Source: CAYNQK01 sp964470375
Lineage (GTDB): Bacteria; Spirochaetota; Spirochaetia; Treponematales; JBGSOB01
Length of the DNA: 64,000 bases
Assembly (NCBI GenBank): GCA_964470375.1
Contig: CAYYCP010000004.1
Coordinates: forward strand, 31,371 to 95,370
Reading direction: 5' to 3'
Shown: positions 41,432-49,840 of the stretch, one piece after another
How the letters are laid out: the number at the start of each line of letters is the position of its first letter
Numbering within the stretch: position 1 is the stretch's first letter
Notes under the pieces: generated by a model
Told to the model about the DNA's origin: nothing
Databases searched by the model: none
What the model saw: only the letters and a program-made list of their open reading frames with translations
Made by a program: the position numbers and the translations under genes

Positions 41432-42658
41432 ATGCAGAGAACACTTGCCTTCCTGGGCCATTCCCGGCGCTTTCTGCCTTGCCTTGTCATCCTCGGCTGC
41501 CTCATAGGCGTCACCAGGGCGACCGCCCAGACGGCCTCGGCCGAAATCGCATATTCCCAAGGGGCCAGTCTGGCCATCGTCAGGGGGACGCGCGAGATTC
41601 CGTTGGCTGAAGCTGTCGGCCAGGTCCTTGAAAGGGGCGACATCCTCCAAACAGGGCGTTCCAGCCAAGCCGAGATACTGATCATGCCCCGCCGCATCCT
41701 CATCAAGGTGGCGGAGAACAGCACCGTGCGGCTGAGCGGGCTGGGTGATACTGAACCGGCCGGCCTCCTCATGCTCTACGGGCGGGCTCGGGTACTCGTG
41801 CCGGAGGGTGATGTGGGCTTCGAGCTCCGGGCCGGACAGACCGCCGCCTTCTCCAAGGGCGGGGATATTGGCATGGACGTCATCCTGCCCAAAACCCCCC
41901 GTGCCGGTCAGACCCGCGTGGAAGTCTATTGCCTGAGCGGGCAGGCCGATGTGAGTGCCTCGGTCAAGGGCGCTCCACCCGCCGATATCTCGCGCGAGAG
42001 TCTAGGCCCAGGGCGCATGGCCGAATCGCGGGTGGAGGACGGCCGCCTGATCCTTTTCCAGACTGCCCTCAAGAAGGACACCGAGACCTATTGGGCCGGG
42101 AATCCCTTCCTCTCCGAGTACGCCTCCTCAATCGCGATGACTGGTTCCGCACCAGCGGATCCAAAGAGCGCTGTTCCCACGCGCCCCTCCCCGAGCGGCG
42201 CGTCGTTCCCTGAAGGGCCCGCTCCCACGCTGTCTGCGGACCCGAAGGGTGAAGCCCCTGGTTTGCCCGGGCTGGCGCCGGAAGGCGGGGGGCAGGGATC
42301 AGCTGTTTCTGCGGCAGCGGCGGTTTCCGTTGGAAATGAAAGCTCCGAGAAGAGGGTAGGGCTGCAGGAGGAAGCCACAGTGGCCCCGCCCGCCCTCGCT
42401 CAAGAAGGCGCTTCACGAGCCCCGGAATTCGCCAGGGCCAGGGAACAACTCTTCGCAAAGAACGTGCTTCTTGGGGTCGGCTCCCTGCTCGGCTTGGCGG
42501 GCCTGGGCTGTCAGGGGCTTTCCCTCTATTTCTCGGAATCGGGACAATACGGGGAACTCACGCGGCCCCTCCTCGAGACGGGCATCTCCCTCTCAGGAGT
42601 GGGCGGGCTCATCGGCCTGATAGGTATCGCGGCCAACCCCTCCCTGCCCAGGAAATGA
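41432..42658 (+). CDS. Secreted FecR-domain protein
   Basis: 408 residues: a signal peptide (about 1-30, ending TRATAQT), a FecR-like domain (about 40-150; GQVLERGDILQTGRSSQAEI, ILIKVAENSTVRLSG), a Pro/Ala/Gly-rich linker (about 240-320) and a C-terminal pair of hydrophobic helices (about 345-405, NVLLGVGSLLGLAGLGC and ISLSGVGGLIGLIGIA). FecR itself transmits iron-citrate signals to a sigma factor; no ECF sigma factor is near, and many spirochaetal FecR-domain proteins are of unknown role. The ATG at 41432 is preferred over the upstream in-frame start because the latter coincides with the -35 box. Confidence 0.75.
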   Translation: MQRTLAFLGHSRRFLPCLVILGCLIGVTRATAQTASAEIAYSQGASLAIVRGTREIPLAEAVGQVLERGDILQTGRSSQAEILIMPRRILIKVAENSTVRLSGLGDTEPAGLLMLYGRARVLVPEGDVGFELRAGQTAAFSKGGDIGMDVILPKTPRAGQTRVEVYCLSGQADVSASVKGAPPADISRESLGPGRMAESRVEDGRLILFQTALKKDTETYWAGNPFLSEYASSIAMTGSAPADPKSAVPTRPSPSGASFPEGPAPTLSADPKGEAPGLPGLAPEGGGQGSAVSAAAAVSVGNESSEKRVGLQEEATVAPPALAQEGASRAPEFARAREQLFAKNVLLGVGSLLGLAGLGCQGLSLYFSESGQYGELTRPLLETGISLSGVGGLIGLIGIAANPSLPRK

Positions 42659-42674
42659 TGCCGCCCGGCAGGCC

Positions 42675-42704
42675 TTGGCAAGGCGGGCCGAAGGGGCCCA
42701 TAAT
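42675..42704 (+). promoter_or_regulatory. Leaderless-type promoter of the cyclophilin gene
   Basis: TTGGCA (42675-42680), 18 bases, CATAAT (42699-42704), 6 bases, ATG at 42711. Confidence 0.55.
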
Positions 42705-42710
42705 GCTGGC

Positions 42711-43220
42711 ATGAGCAGCACCATCGACGTTTTGTTGACGACGAGCAAGGGAGACATCCTGATCGAGCTGGACGCCGCCAAGGCCCCGGTCACCGTCGCC
42801 AACTTCCTCTCCTATTTGGACGCGGGGTTTTACGACGGCACGATTTTCCACCGCGTCATCCCGGGCTTCATGATCCAGGGCGGCGGCTTTCTGCCCGGCA
42901 TGGAGCAGAAGAAGTCCCGCACGCCTATCCGCAACGAGTCCGCCAACGGCCTCTCCAATAGGCGCGGCACCATCGCCATGGCCCGCACCAACGCCCCAGA
43001 CTCGGCCACCTGCCAGTTCTTCATCAACCTGGTGGACAATGTTGGTCTGGACCGCAAGGGTCCTACCCCCCAAGGCGCAGGATACTGCGTATTCGGGAAG
43101 GTCATCCGTGGCATGGAGGTGGTTGACGCCATAGCCGCGGTGGAAACGGGCCCGCGGCCGCCTCACGGCGACGTGCCCAAGCAGGATGTGCTCATCCACA
43201 AGGCCATGCGGAGCGTCTAG
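42711..43220 (+). CDS. Cyclophilin-type peptidyl-prolyl isomerase
   Basis: 169 residues, cytoplasmic (no signal). Cyclophilin motifs: VLLTTSKGDILIELD, FYDGTIFHRVIPGFMIQGGG (catalytic Arg), GTIAMARTNAPDSATCQFFI with the Gln and Phe of the active site, and YCVFGKVIRGMEVVDAIA. It catalyses cis-trans isomerisation of prolyl bonds during folding. The start at 42711 is fixed by the family N-terminus and the promoter 6 bases upstream. The stop overlaps the GTG of the FliL-like gene by one base. Confidence 0.92.
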   Translation: MSSTIDVLLTTSKGDILIELDAAKAPVTVANFLSYLDAGFYDGTIFHRVIPGFMIQGGGFLPGMEQKKSRTPIRNESANGLSNRRGTIAMARTNAPDSATCQFFINLVDNVGLDRKGPTPQGAGYCVFGKVIRGMEVVDAIAAVETGPRPPHGDVPKQDVLIHKAMRSV

Positions 43221-43723
43221 TGGCCGTTGACCCCGGTCGGCCGCAGGGCCGTGTGCGATGGCCGTCCGGCCTTGTAGGCGCCCTCCTGGCGGTCCTTTGC
43301 AGCCTGGCCGGACTCATTTTAATTCTCACCGGTGTAGGCCTTCTTGCAGGAAAGCGGCCGGGGGCAGGATGGAACGAGGGCTCGCGGACGGCGTCCTTCT
43401 TGGAGACGGCCGAGGGGCAGGCGGAATACGACGGCCTGGGCCTCATGCGCATAAAGACATCCGGGCCTTCGCCCGCCCTGCTCGTCATACGCCCAGTCCT
43501 ACGCTACGCAGCCGATGGTTCAGCCGCCCGCGAGGAGATCATCTCCAAGCGCCGAGCCCTGAGACAGGCCGTCCAGGATATCGCCGGCGCCATGCCGGCC
43601 TCAGAGCTGGGTTCGGCCTTCGAGGGCCGCCTCAAGGCTCGCCTCAAGGATGCCTTCAACGAGATATTGGCGGTGGCCCAAGTGACGGAACTCCTCTTCC
43701 TGGATTACCAGCTCCTTGACTGA
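43220..43723 (+). CDS. FliL-like membrane protein
   Basis: 167 residues: a short N-terminal tail, one transmembrane helix (about 17-43, VGALLAVLCSLAGLILILTG), and a C-terminal periplasmic domain resembling FliL (EEIISKRRALRQAVQDIAGA, ASELGSAFEGRLKARLKDAF, LLFLDYQLLD). FliL proteins bind the flagellar stator and rotor. No flagellar gene is adjacent, so this may be an extra FliL paralogue with another role. GTG start overlapping the cyclophilin stop. Confidence 0.65.
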   Translation: MAVDPGRPQGRVRWPSGLVGALLAVLCSLAGLILILTGVGLLAGKRPGAGWNEGSRTASFLETAEGQAEYDGLGLMRIKTSGPSPALLVIRPVLRYAADGSAAREEIISKRRALRQAVQDIAGAMPASELGSAFEGRLKARLKDAFNEILAVAQVTELLFLDYQLLD

Positions 43724-43736
43724 ACCACGGCTGGCT

Positions 43737-43765
43737 TTGACGGGAAAGCGCGTCTGACGTAGAAT
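43737..43765 (+). promoter_or_regulatory. Leaderless-type promoter of the ion-channel/ligA operon
   Basis: TTGACG (43737-43742), 17 bases, TAGAAT (43760-43765), 6 bases, ATG at 43772. Confidence 0.6.
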
Positions 43766-43771
43766 ACCCGC

Positions 43772-45667
43772 ATGCGAACATTCAGCCTGGCGGAGCGGAT
43801 CCGCTATGCCTTCGACAACTATATGGCCAGGGGGGCGGGCGCCCTGGTAGTCGGCCTGGCGGTCCTCACCCTGGCCCTCATCCTGGTGGCGGGGGCCATC
43901 CTGGCCCTGAGCGGCATTGGTCCCGAGGGCGGGGAGGGCCTGTCCCTCCCTGAGGCCGTCTGGACAGGCTTCATACACACCCTTGACTCCGGGGCAGTGG
44001 GCGCGGACTCAGGCTGGGCCTTCAGGTTTATCATGCTGGCCGTGACCATAGGCGGCATATTCATTTTGTCCACCCTGATAGGCGTTCTGAGCTCAGGGCT
44101 GGAGGGACGCCTGGAGGCTCTCAGGCGCGGGCGCTCTGTCCTGGTGGAGAGCGGCCACACGGTCATCCTGGGCTATTCCGGTCAGATCTTCCCTATCATC
44201 GAGCAGCTCGTCATCGCCAACCAGAGCCAGCGTCGCGCCTGCATCGCCATCCTATCGGAGCGCGACAAGACCGAGGTGGAGGAGGAGCTGCGTGAGCGCA
44301 TCGGACGGACCGGCAGGACCCGCATCATCGTGCGCTCGGGCTTGCCGACCTCGGCCGACGACCTATCCATCGTCAACCTGGGAGACGCCCGCTCGGTGAT
44401 CGTCATGGCCGACGGCCGGGAAGAGCCCGACGCCCGCACCATCAAGACGCTCTTAGCCATTCTCAAGGAGGAGGGGCGTTCGGGCGGCACGGCCCCCATC
44501 GTAGCTCAGATCGAGGATGCCGCGAACCTCCAGCCGGCCGCTATCGCCTCACAGGGCCGAGCGGTCATCATAAAGACGGGGCAACTGGTGTCGCGCATCA
44601 TCGCCCAATGCTGCCGCCAATCCGGCCTTTCCCAGGCCTATCTCGAGCTCCTGGACTTCGAGGGCAATGAGATGTACTTCCGGGAGGATCCGCGCCTCGA
44701 ATCGATGTGCTACCGGGACGCCCTCTTCCTCTATCCCGACGAGGCCGCCATGGGCGTCGTCGGGGCGGACGGGAAGGCCGAGCTCAATCCTCCCATGGAT
44801 AGGCGCTTCGCGCGCGGGGAGAAACTGATAGTCCTCGCCCAGGACGATGTCAGCTCGCAAGCCCCCGCCGCGCAGGCTAGAATAGACGAATCGCTCCTGT
44901 CACAGGCACCGCGGGAGAAGACGGCGCCCGATCCGGAGCGCACCCTGATCCTGGGTTGGAACTGGAAGGTGCCCCTCATCATCCGTGAGCTGGAAGGCTA
45001 TGCGGCGGCCGGCAGCGAGGTGACCGTGGCGGCCTCGGACGACCGGGCGCGCGAGGGGCTCGCGGGGTTGGACCTGGCAAAGCAGGTCCTGGAACTTTGC
45101 GTGGGCGATACCTGCTCAAGGGCCTTCCTGGAATCCCTGGATCCTTGCGGCTACGACAGGGTAGTGGTCATGAGCCCCCAGGATCAGCCGGATGTGGAGA
45201 GGGCGGACGCCCGCAGCTTGGTCACGCTTCTTCACCTGCGCGATATTGCCAGGAAGTCCGGACGAGATCCGGTCATCGTCAGCGAGATCCTGGATATCCG
45301 CAACCGCGATCTGGCTGACGCGGCCGAGGCGGACGACTTCATCGTCAGCGATCGCATCCTTTCGCTCATGATGGCTATGCTCGCGGAAAATCCGGGATTG
45401 GAGAGCGTTTTCGAGGACCTGCTGGACGCCGGAGGCTCGGAGATCTATTTGAAGCCGGTGGAGGGCTACCTGAAGCCCGGGGCTGAAACGAATTTCGCCA
45501 CCGTCCTTGAGGCTGCGGCCCGGCGCGGGGAGACGGCCATAGGCTATTGCGTCGCCGCAGAAGCCCAGGATCCCTCCAAGTCCTTCGGCGTGCACCTCAA
45601 TCCCCATAAGGACGAGCGCCGCGCTTTCCGGGCGGGTGACCGCCTGATTGTATTGGCGGTGGACTGA
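43772..45667 (+). CDS. CASTOR/POLLUX-like putative ion channel
   Basis: 631 residues: two transmembrane helices (about 25-48 and 85-112) around a re-entrant loop (AVWTGFIHTLDSGAVGADSG), then tandem RCK-type Rossmann domains (VILGYSGQIFPIIEQLVIAN at about 130; TLILGWNWKVPLIIRELEGY at about 393). This matches the bacterial relatives of the plant symbiosis channels CASTOR/POLLUX (DMI1), which are cation channels gated by ligands on the RCK ring. The ion and ligand are unknown. It overlaps ligA (TGATG). Confidence 0.82.
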   Translation: MRTFSLAERIRYAFDNYMARGAGALVVGLAVLTLALILVAGAILALSGIGPEGGEGLSLPEAVWTGFIHTLDSGAVGADSGWAFRFIMLAVTIGGIFILSTLIGVLSSGLEGRLEALRRGRSVLVESGHTVILGYSGQIFPIIEQLVIANQSQRRACIAILSERDKTEVEEELRERIGRTGRTRIIVRSGLPTSADDLSIVNLGDARSVIVMADGREEPDARTIKTLLAILKEEGRSGGTAPIVAQIEDAANLQPAAIASQGRAVIIKTGQLVSRIIAQCCRQSGLSQAYLELLDFEGNEMYFREDPRLESMCYRDALFLYPDEAAMGVVGADGKAELNPPMDRRFARGEKLIVLAQDDVSSQAPAAQARIDESLLSQAPREKTAPDPERTLILGWNWKVPLIIRELEGYAAAGSEVTVAASDDRAREGLAGLDLAKQVLELCVGDTCSRAFLESLDPCGYDRVVVMSPQDQPDVERADARSLVTLLHLRDIARKSGRDPVIVSEILDIRNRDLADAAEADDFIVSDRILSLMMAMLAENPGLESVFEDLLDAGGSEIYLKPVEGYLKPGAETNFATVLEAAARRGETAIGYCVAAEAQDPSKSFGVHLNPHKDERRAFRAGDRLIVLAVD

Positions 45668-47556
45668 TGAAGCGGTCGAAGGCCGAGAAGGACAGAATAG
45701 AAGAGCTTGAGAAGCTCATCCGCCGGCACCAGGACCTTTATTACAATGGGCAGGCCGAGATATCGGACCAGGAGTTCGACGCTCTCTGGGATGAGTTGGG
45801 CTCCCTCGACCCGGACAATCCCATCCTCCAGAAAGTGGGCCGCGACGATGCCGACGGCTTCCCCAAGGCTGCCCACCTCATACCCATGGGCAGCCAAGCC
45901 AAGGCTACGGATCCCGAGACGTTCCTGAAGTGGGCGGCCAAGACCGCCCATCCCCTCTACCTTGTCCAGTACAAGCTGGATGGGGCCAGCCTGGAGCTCC
46001 AATACCGCGGCGGAGTCTTGGAGAGGGCTGTCACGCGCGGAGACGGCCAGCGCGGCGATGACATCACCGCCAACGCGCGGCGCATGCAAGGGGTGCCGCC
46101 TGCCATAGATCCTGCTTTCACCGGAGGCGTGCGCGGCGAGGTGATCATGGAGCGGGAGGTCAAGGAGAGATTCTTCCCGGAAGCTGCCAACTGCCGCAAC
46201 GCCGCCAACGGCCTGATGAAGCGCAAAGACGGCCAGGACGCGGACAAGCTCCTGGTCATCTGCTACGATGCGGCCCATTCCGAGGATATGAGTTTTTTCC
46301 GACGCGAGTCCGATAAGCTGTCCTGGCTTGAGGCTCAGGGTTTCCGAGTGGTCCCGCAGAAAGCCTTCTCCAGCCCCGAGGAGGTCAACGACTACCGCGC
46401 CAGGGTGATGGCCCTGCGCCCGGAGCTGCCCTACGACATCGACGGTCTGGTGGTCAAGGGCGAGGAAATCGATTTCGAGGACATGCGGCGGGCGCGCCCG
46501 GAACGTCAGATCGCCTATAAGTTCTCGCCCGAGGAGGCCGTATCGGTCCTGAGGCGGGTGGAATGGTCGGAATCGGGGGCTACCTACACCCCCATCGGCG
46601 TCATAGATCCGGTGCCCCTCATGGGCACTACGGTGAAGCGGGCCAATCTCTGTAATCCTGATATGCTGCGCAAGCTGGATTTGCGCCTGGGATCGCGCAT
46701 CGTCATCACAAAGCGCGGCGAGATCATCCCCAAGATCGAGGCCCTGGTGGAGAACCCGCCTGGAGCTGCGCCCATCCCGGCGCCGGATACATGCTCCTGC
46801 GGCTCCGCCCTCGTTGACGAGGGTACGCGCCTCTACTGCCCCAACCCAGCCTGCCCCAAGCGCATCCTCCACCGGATCCTGAAGTGGATCTCGGTCCTGG
46901 ATATTCGCGACTTCGGCGAGACCCTGACTGAGCGGCTCTTCGAGTCCGGACGCGTCCGTTCCATTCCCGATCTTTACAGCCTTGACGCCGAGGAGCTGTC
47001 CGGCTACGAGCGCATGGGCATGACTTCGGCGCGCAAGGTTCTCCGCAACCTCTACGCCAAGGACAGCGTCAGCCTGCCCGAGTTCCTGGCCGGCTTCGAT
47101 ATCGAGGGTATCGGCATCCTCATCGCGGAGCGCTTCGTTCAAGCCGGCTACGCAAGCTTGGAGGCTCTGCGCTCGGCCTCCGCCGAAGAGCTTTCGGCCA
47201 TTCACGGAGTGGGCGAGCTCACTGCGGCGGCCCTGCGCGGGGGGCTTGAGGAGCTGCGCGGTGAGATGGACGCCCTCCTGGCAACGGGGCGTTTACACAT
47301 CGTCTCGGAAGCCGCCGGAGGGGCCTTGGCGGGCAAGAGCTTCTGCTTCACCGGCGAGCTGAAAAGCATGAAAAGGGCCGAGGCCGAGGCTCGCGTACGG
47401 GCCCTTGGAGGGACGGCCAAGTCCTCCGTCACCAAGGGGCTGAGCTACCTGGTGACCAACGATCCGGGCTCCGGCAGCGCCAAGAACCTGAAGGCCCGCG
47501 AGCTGGGAGTCGCTATTTTGGACGAGGACGCCTTCCTCGAATTGATAGGGGGCTGA
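45667..47556 (+). CDS. ligA: NAD-dependent DNA ligase
   Basis: 629 residues, slightly shorter than the usual ~670. Order: Ia domain (DRIEELEKLIRRHQDLYYN), adenylation domain with the catalytic Lys in VQYKLDGASLELQY, ELPYDIDGLVVK, the OB fold, a Zn finger (TCSCGSAL with YCPNPACPKR), helix-hairpin-helix repeats (GIGILIAERFVQAGYASLEA, IHGVGELTAAALRGG) and a BRCT domain (GKSFCFTGELKSMKRAEAEA). It seals nicks during replication and repair. ATG within TGATG after the channel gene. Confidence 0.97.
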   Translation: MKRSKAEKDRIEELEKLIRRHQDLYYNGQAEISDQEFDALWDELGSLDPDNPILQKVGRDDADGFPKAAHLIPMGSQAKATDPETFLKWAAKTAHPLYLVQYKLDGASLELQYRGGVLERAVTRGDGQRGDDITANARRMQGVPPAIDPAFTGGVRGEVIMEREVKERFFPEAANCRNAANGLMKRKDGQDADKLLVICYDAAHSEDMSFFRRESDKLSWLEAQGFRVVPQKAFSSPEEVNDYRARVMALRPELPYDIDGLVVKGEEIDFEDMRRARPERQIAYKFSPEEAVSVLRRVEWSESGATYTPIGVIDPVPLMGTTVKRANLCNPDMLRKLDLRLGSRIVITKRGEIIPKIEALVENPPGAAPIPAPDTCSCGSALVDEGTRLYCPNPACPKRILHRILKWISVLDIRDFGETLTERLFESGRVRSIPDLYSLDAEELSGYERMGMTSARKVLRNLYAKDSVSLPEFLAGFDIEGIGILIAERFVQAGYASLEALRSASAEELSAIHGVGELTAAALRGGLEELRGEMDALLATGRLHIVSEAAGGALAGKSFCFTGELKSMKRAEAEARVRALGGTAKSSVTKGLSYLVTNDPGSGSAKNLKARELGVAILDEDAFLELIGG

Positions 47557-47558
47557 AC

Positions 47559-48161
47559 ATGGGTGGGCATCGCGCGGGGCGCATATTCTTGGTGGCATTC
47601 CTCCTCATCGTCCTCGTGGGAGGGATCCTGAGCGTCCTGGTCCTCCTCCAGCGCCAGCGCCTGGAGGGGCTCAAGGAGGCGATCGCGGCCCTGGAGGAGG
47701 AGCGCATGCCCCTGCGCTTCATGATCCTCGAGCGCGATCAGAAGGAACTGGCCCTGCGCCTGCGCTTCTACGACCTGGACGGCAGGGAGGTGGGCGTCCT
47801 GGAACGGCGTCTGGAGGGGCACAGCCTCTTCTTGGATTTCGCCGTGCTCAAGCATGGCGACTCTTTTATCGCCTTCCCGGCCTCCCTCTTCAGCGACGAG
47901 GTGGCCGCGGCACAGGGGGTCAGCCTCTATGATGCCTATGACCAGGCCGGCTTCCCGGCCATCTTCGGATCGGCCGGCATGAAGGCTGCGGACAGAAGGG
48001 CCTTGGCCGAGCTGTTTGCCTCGGTGAAGTCAGGGGATCTGGGCAAGGCGGGCTTCGGATCGGCCCTGCACGACGTGGCTGAGATAGGCCGCTTCAGGGT
48101 CGGGCAGGTCTACAAGGTGATCGCCCGGGCCAAGGGCGGTCTGGAAGTGATGGAGGACTGA
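47559..48161 (+). CDS. Membrane-anchored protein of unknown function
   Basis: 200 residues: an N-terminal transmembrane helix (about 9-30, FLVAFLLIVLVGGILSVLVL) followed by a coiled-coil segment (about 31-60) and a soluble domain facing outside, with LRLRFYDLDGREVGVLERRL and FIAFPASLFSDEVAAA. No family recognised. The next gene has the same kind of domain after two helices (compare FSLPGRELYFDAIVLNFAY with RRLEGHSLFLDFAVL), so the two are probably distant paralogues and partners. GGGGG 7 bases before the ATG. Confidence 0.6.
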   Translation: MGGHRAGRIFLVAFLLIVLVGGILSVLVLLQRQRLEGLKEAIAALEEERMPLRFMILERDQKELALRLRFYDLDGREVGVLERRLEGHSLFLDFAVLKHGDSFIAFPASLFSDEVAAAQGVSLYDAYDQAGFPAIFGSAGMKAADRRALAELFASVKSGDLGKAGFGSALHDVAEIGRFRVGQVYKVIARAKGGLEVMED

Positions 48162-48164
48162 GGC

Positions 48165-49067
48165 ATGGACTCCCCGGCCATGCGGGCCGCCCTGGCCGTC
48201 TCCAGGGCCTTGGTATTCCTCTTCACGACCCGCGCGGGCCTCCTGGCCCTCCTCTGTGCGGCCGCCATCTTCCTCTTCCTCCGCCTGGCCGGGGCCGTGC
48301 GCGCCCGCCGCCTCCTCCTGGCAGCGGGCGGCAAGAAGGCCGGCTGGGCCGAGGGCTGCGCGGCCGTCTTCTCCGAGCTGGCCTCAATCATCGCCTGGGG
48401 CCTCGCCAATGTCCCCACTATGCTCATGTCCGCGGCCGTCCTGGCACTGGCGGTGGCCCTCTCGGGAACGGTGACGCGCTTCGCCGACTTCCTGGACCTT
48501 CAGGAAAGACTGCGCGAGTATTCTCTGGCCCTCAGAAACGTGGAGGGCCGCTCCAGGGTAGCCCGCGTCGAATGCCTTGACCGCAGCCCGGCCTCGACGA
48601 GCTATCGGATTGAATATTACGGGCCGAACCAAGACGACGGCCCCGTGGCCGAGGAGACCTTCAGCCTGCCCGGAAGGGAGCTGTACTTCGACGCCATCGT
48701 CCTCAACTTCGCTTATTCCGGCATAGAATCAGGCGAAAGGCGCAACCTGGCCATCCCCTACCGGGCATTCAGCGAGCTCCTCCCCCAGGCCCAGGGCAGG
48801 CGCCTGGCATTCACCGACGCCGCGGGCCGGCCCTATCTCTTCTCGCGGCAGGAGGACCAGGTCTACGGGATGTCAAAGGAAGCCTTCGACCGGCGGATCG
48901 ACGAGATCATGGCCATGGCCGCCGACGACGAGACGGCCCGTCGTGCCGGGGTCCTGCGCAGCGTTTATGGCAACGCCGTGCATAAGAGCCTGGAGAAGGG
49001 CCAGGCCTTCATCGTCTGGACCGAACAGTCCGGAGGGCTGAGCATCAAGGACGAGAGGTCCTTCTGA
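48165..49067 (+). CDS. Membrane protein of unknown function, related to the previous gene
   Basis: 300 residues with two hydrophobic helices (about 20-42 and 80-103) and a C-terminal domain of about 190 residues resembling that of the preceding protein (EETFSLPGRELYFDAIVLNF, LAIPYRAFSELLPQAQ). Soluble part probably periplasmic. Three bases after the previous stop, and TGATG overlap with the DUF167 gene. No known function. Confidence 0.6.
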   Translation: MDSPAMRAALAVSRALVFLFTTRAGLLALLCAAAIFLFLRLAGAVRARRLLLAAGGKKAGWAEGCAAVFSELASIIAWGLANVPTMLMSAAVLALAVALSGTVTRFADFLDLQERLREYSLALRNVEGRSRVARVECLDRSPASTSYRIEYYGPNQDDGPVAEETFSLPGRELYFDAIVLNFAYSGIESGERRNLAIPYRAFSELLPQAQGRRLAFTDAAGRPYLFSRQEDQVYGMSKEAFDRRIDEIMAMAADDETARRAGVLRSVYGNAVHKSLEKGQAFIVWTEQSGGLSIKDERSF

Positions 49068-49354
49068 TGCCAGATCGATGCGGGGGGCAAGGGGAGGCTG
49101 TAGTCCTCGTCAAGGTGATCCCGAACGCGCCCAGGGACGCCCTGGAGGGCATGCGGGCCGGCGAGTACCTGGTGCGCCTGAGCGCTCCCCCCGTTGAGGG
49201 CAGGGCCAACGAGGCCCTGGTGGCCTTCTTGGCCGAGACCCTGGGCTGCCGACGCTCCGACATAAGGGTCCTGGGCGGTCTGGCATCCCGCCATAAGCGC
49301 CTGGCTCTGCCCTTCCCGGCCTTGGAACGCCTGAAAGGCCTCGTCAAGCCCTGA
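49067..49354 (+). CDS. DUF167 (YggU-family) protein
   Basis: 95 residues with the DUF167 pattern: VLVKVIPNAPRDALEGMRAG, YLVRLSAPPVEGRANEALVA and FLAETLGCRRSDIRVLGGLA, then SRHKRL. A small conserved cytoplasmic fold whose biochemical role is unknown. It overlaps the gene before it (TGATG) and ends 22 bases before the -35 box of the rplU promoter. Confidence 0.85.
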   Translation: MPDRCGGQGEAVVLVKVIPNAPRDALEGMRAGEYLVRLSAPPVEGRANEALVAFLAETLGCRRSDIRVLGGLASRHKRLALPFPALERLKGLVKP

Positions 49355-49376
49355 CGTCTCTCCGCCTCCGCGCCGC

Positions 49377-49406
49377 TTGACAGGCCATATCCTTCTATTG
49401 TATTTG
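49377..49406 (+). promoter_or_regulatory. Candidate promoter of the rplU operon
   Basis: Perfect -35 TTGACA (49377-49382) with a weak -10 TATTTG (49401-49406) after 18 bases. It precedes a leader of about 105 bases. Confidence 0.45.
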
Positions 49407-49443
49407 TTTCGGGTCGCTTCATGCCCTCCCCGAGGGGCGATTT

Positions 49444-49495
49444 CCCCGTCCGCGGGGCCTGGGGGGGCCGGCGCGGCGCTGACAGCGCAACGCCG
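49444..49495 (+). promoter_or_regulatory. Structured leader of rplU (candidate L21 autoregulatory element)
   Basis: Two stem-loops lie in the leader: CCCCG-TCCG-CGGGG (49444-49457), and a two-part stem (49469-49495) with outer CGGCG/CGCCG, an internal loop, and inner GCGCT-GAC-AGCGC. L21 leaders of this kind regulate the operon in several phyla. The match here is by position and structure only. Confidence 0.4.
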
Positions 49496-49518
49496 ATCCA
49501 AGCAAGGGGTTCCACGAC

Positions 49519-49833
49519 ATGTACGCTTTAATCGAATTCAAGGGCAAGCAATACAAGGCTGAGAAGGGCGCCCTCCTGCGTGTTGACCGCGTAGAGGCCG
49601 AGAAGGGCAGCAAGCTCGATATCGATTCCGTCCTCCTCCTCTCGGATTCCGGATCAGTCAAGGTGGGTCAGCCCTATGTGGCCGGGGCATCGGTGAAGGC
49701 CGTCGTGGAGGATCATATCCGCGATAAGAAGATAATCGTCTTCAAGTACATACCCAAGAAGGACAACCGCCGGACCCACGGACACCGCCAGGGCTACACC
49801 ATGATCAGGGTCCAGGATATAGTCGCATCCTAG
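49519..49833 (+). CDS. rplU: 50S ribosomal protein L21
   Basis: 104 residues, the normal length: MYALIEFKGKQYKAEKG at the N-terminus and the conserved C-terminal KKDNRRTHGHRQGYTMIRVQ. It binds 23S rRNA. First gene of the run rplU-prp-rpmA-obg-nadD-yqeK-LCP-rsfS, an order shared by many bacteria. AAGGGG lies about 10 bases before the ATG. Confidence 0.97.
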   Translation: MYALIEFKGKQYKAEKGALLRVDRVEAEKGSKLDIDSVLLLSDSGSVKVGQPYVAGASVKAVVEDHIRDKKIIVFKYIPKKDNRRTHGHRQGYTMIRVQDIVAS

Positions 49834-49840
49834 GCCGGCC

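Noticed and set aside
45544..47205. 553-codon minus-strand open frame opposite ligA
   Set aside because: Codon-position shadow of ligA; no homology and no start signals.
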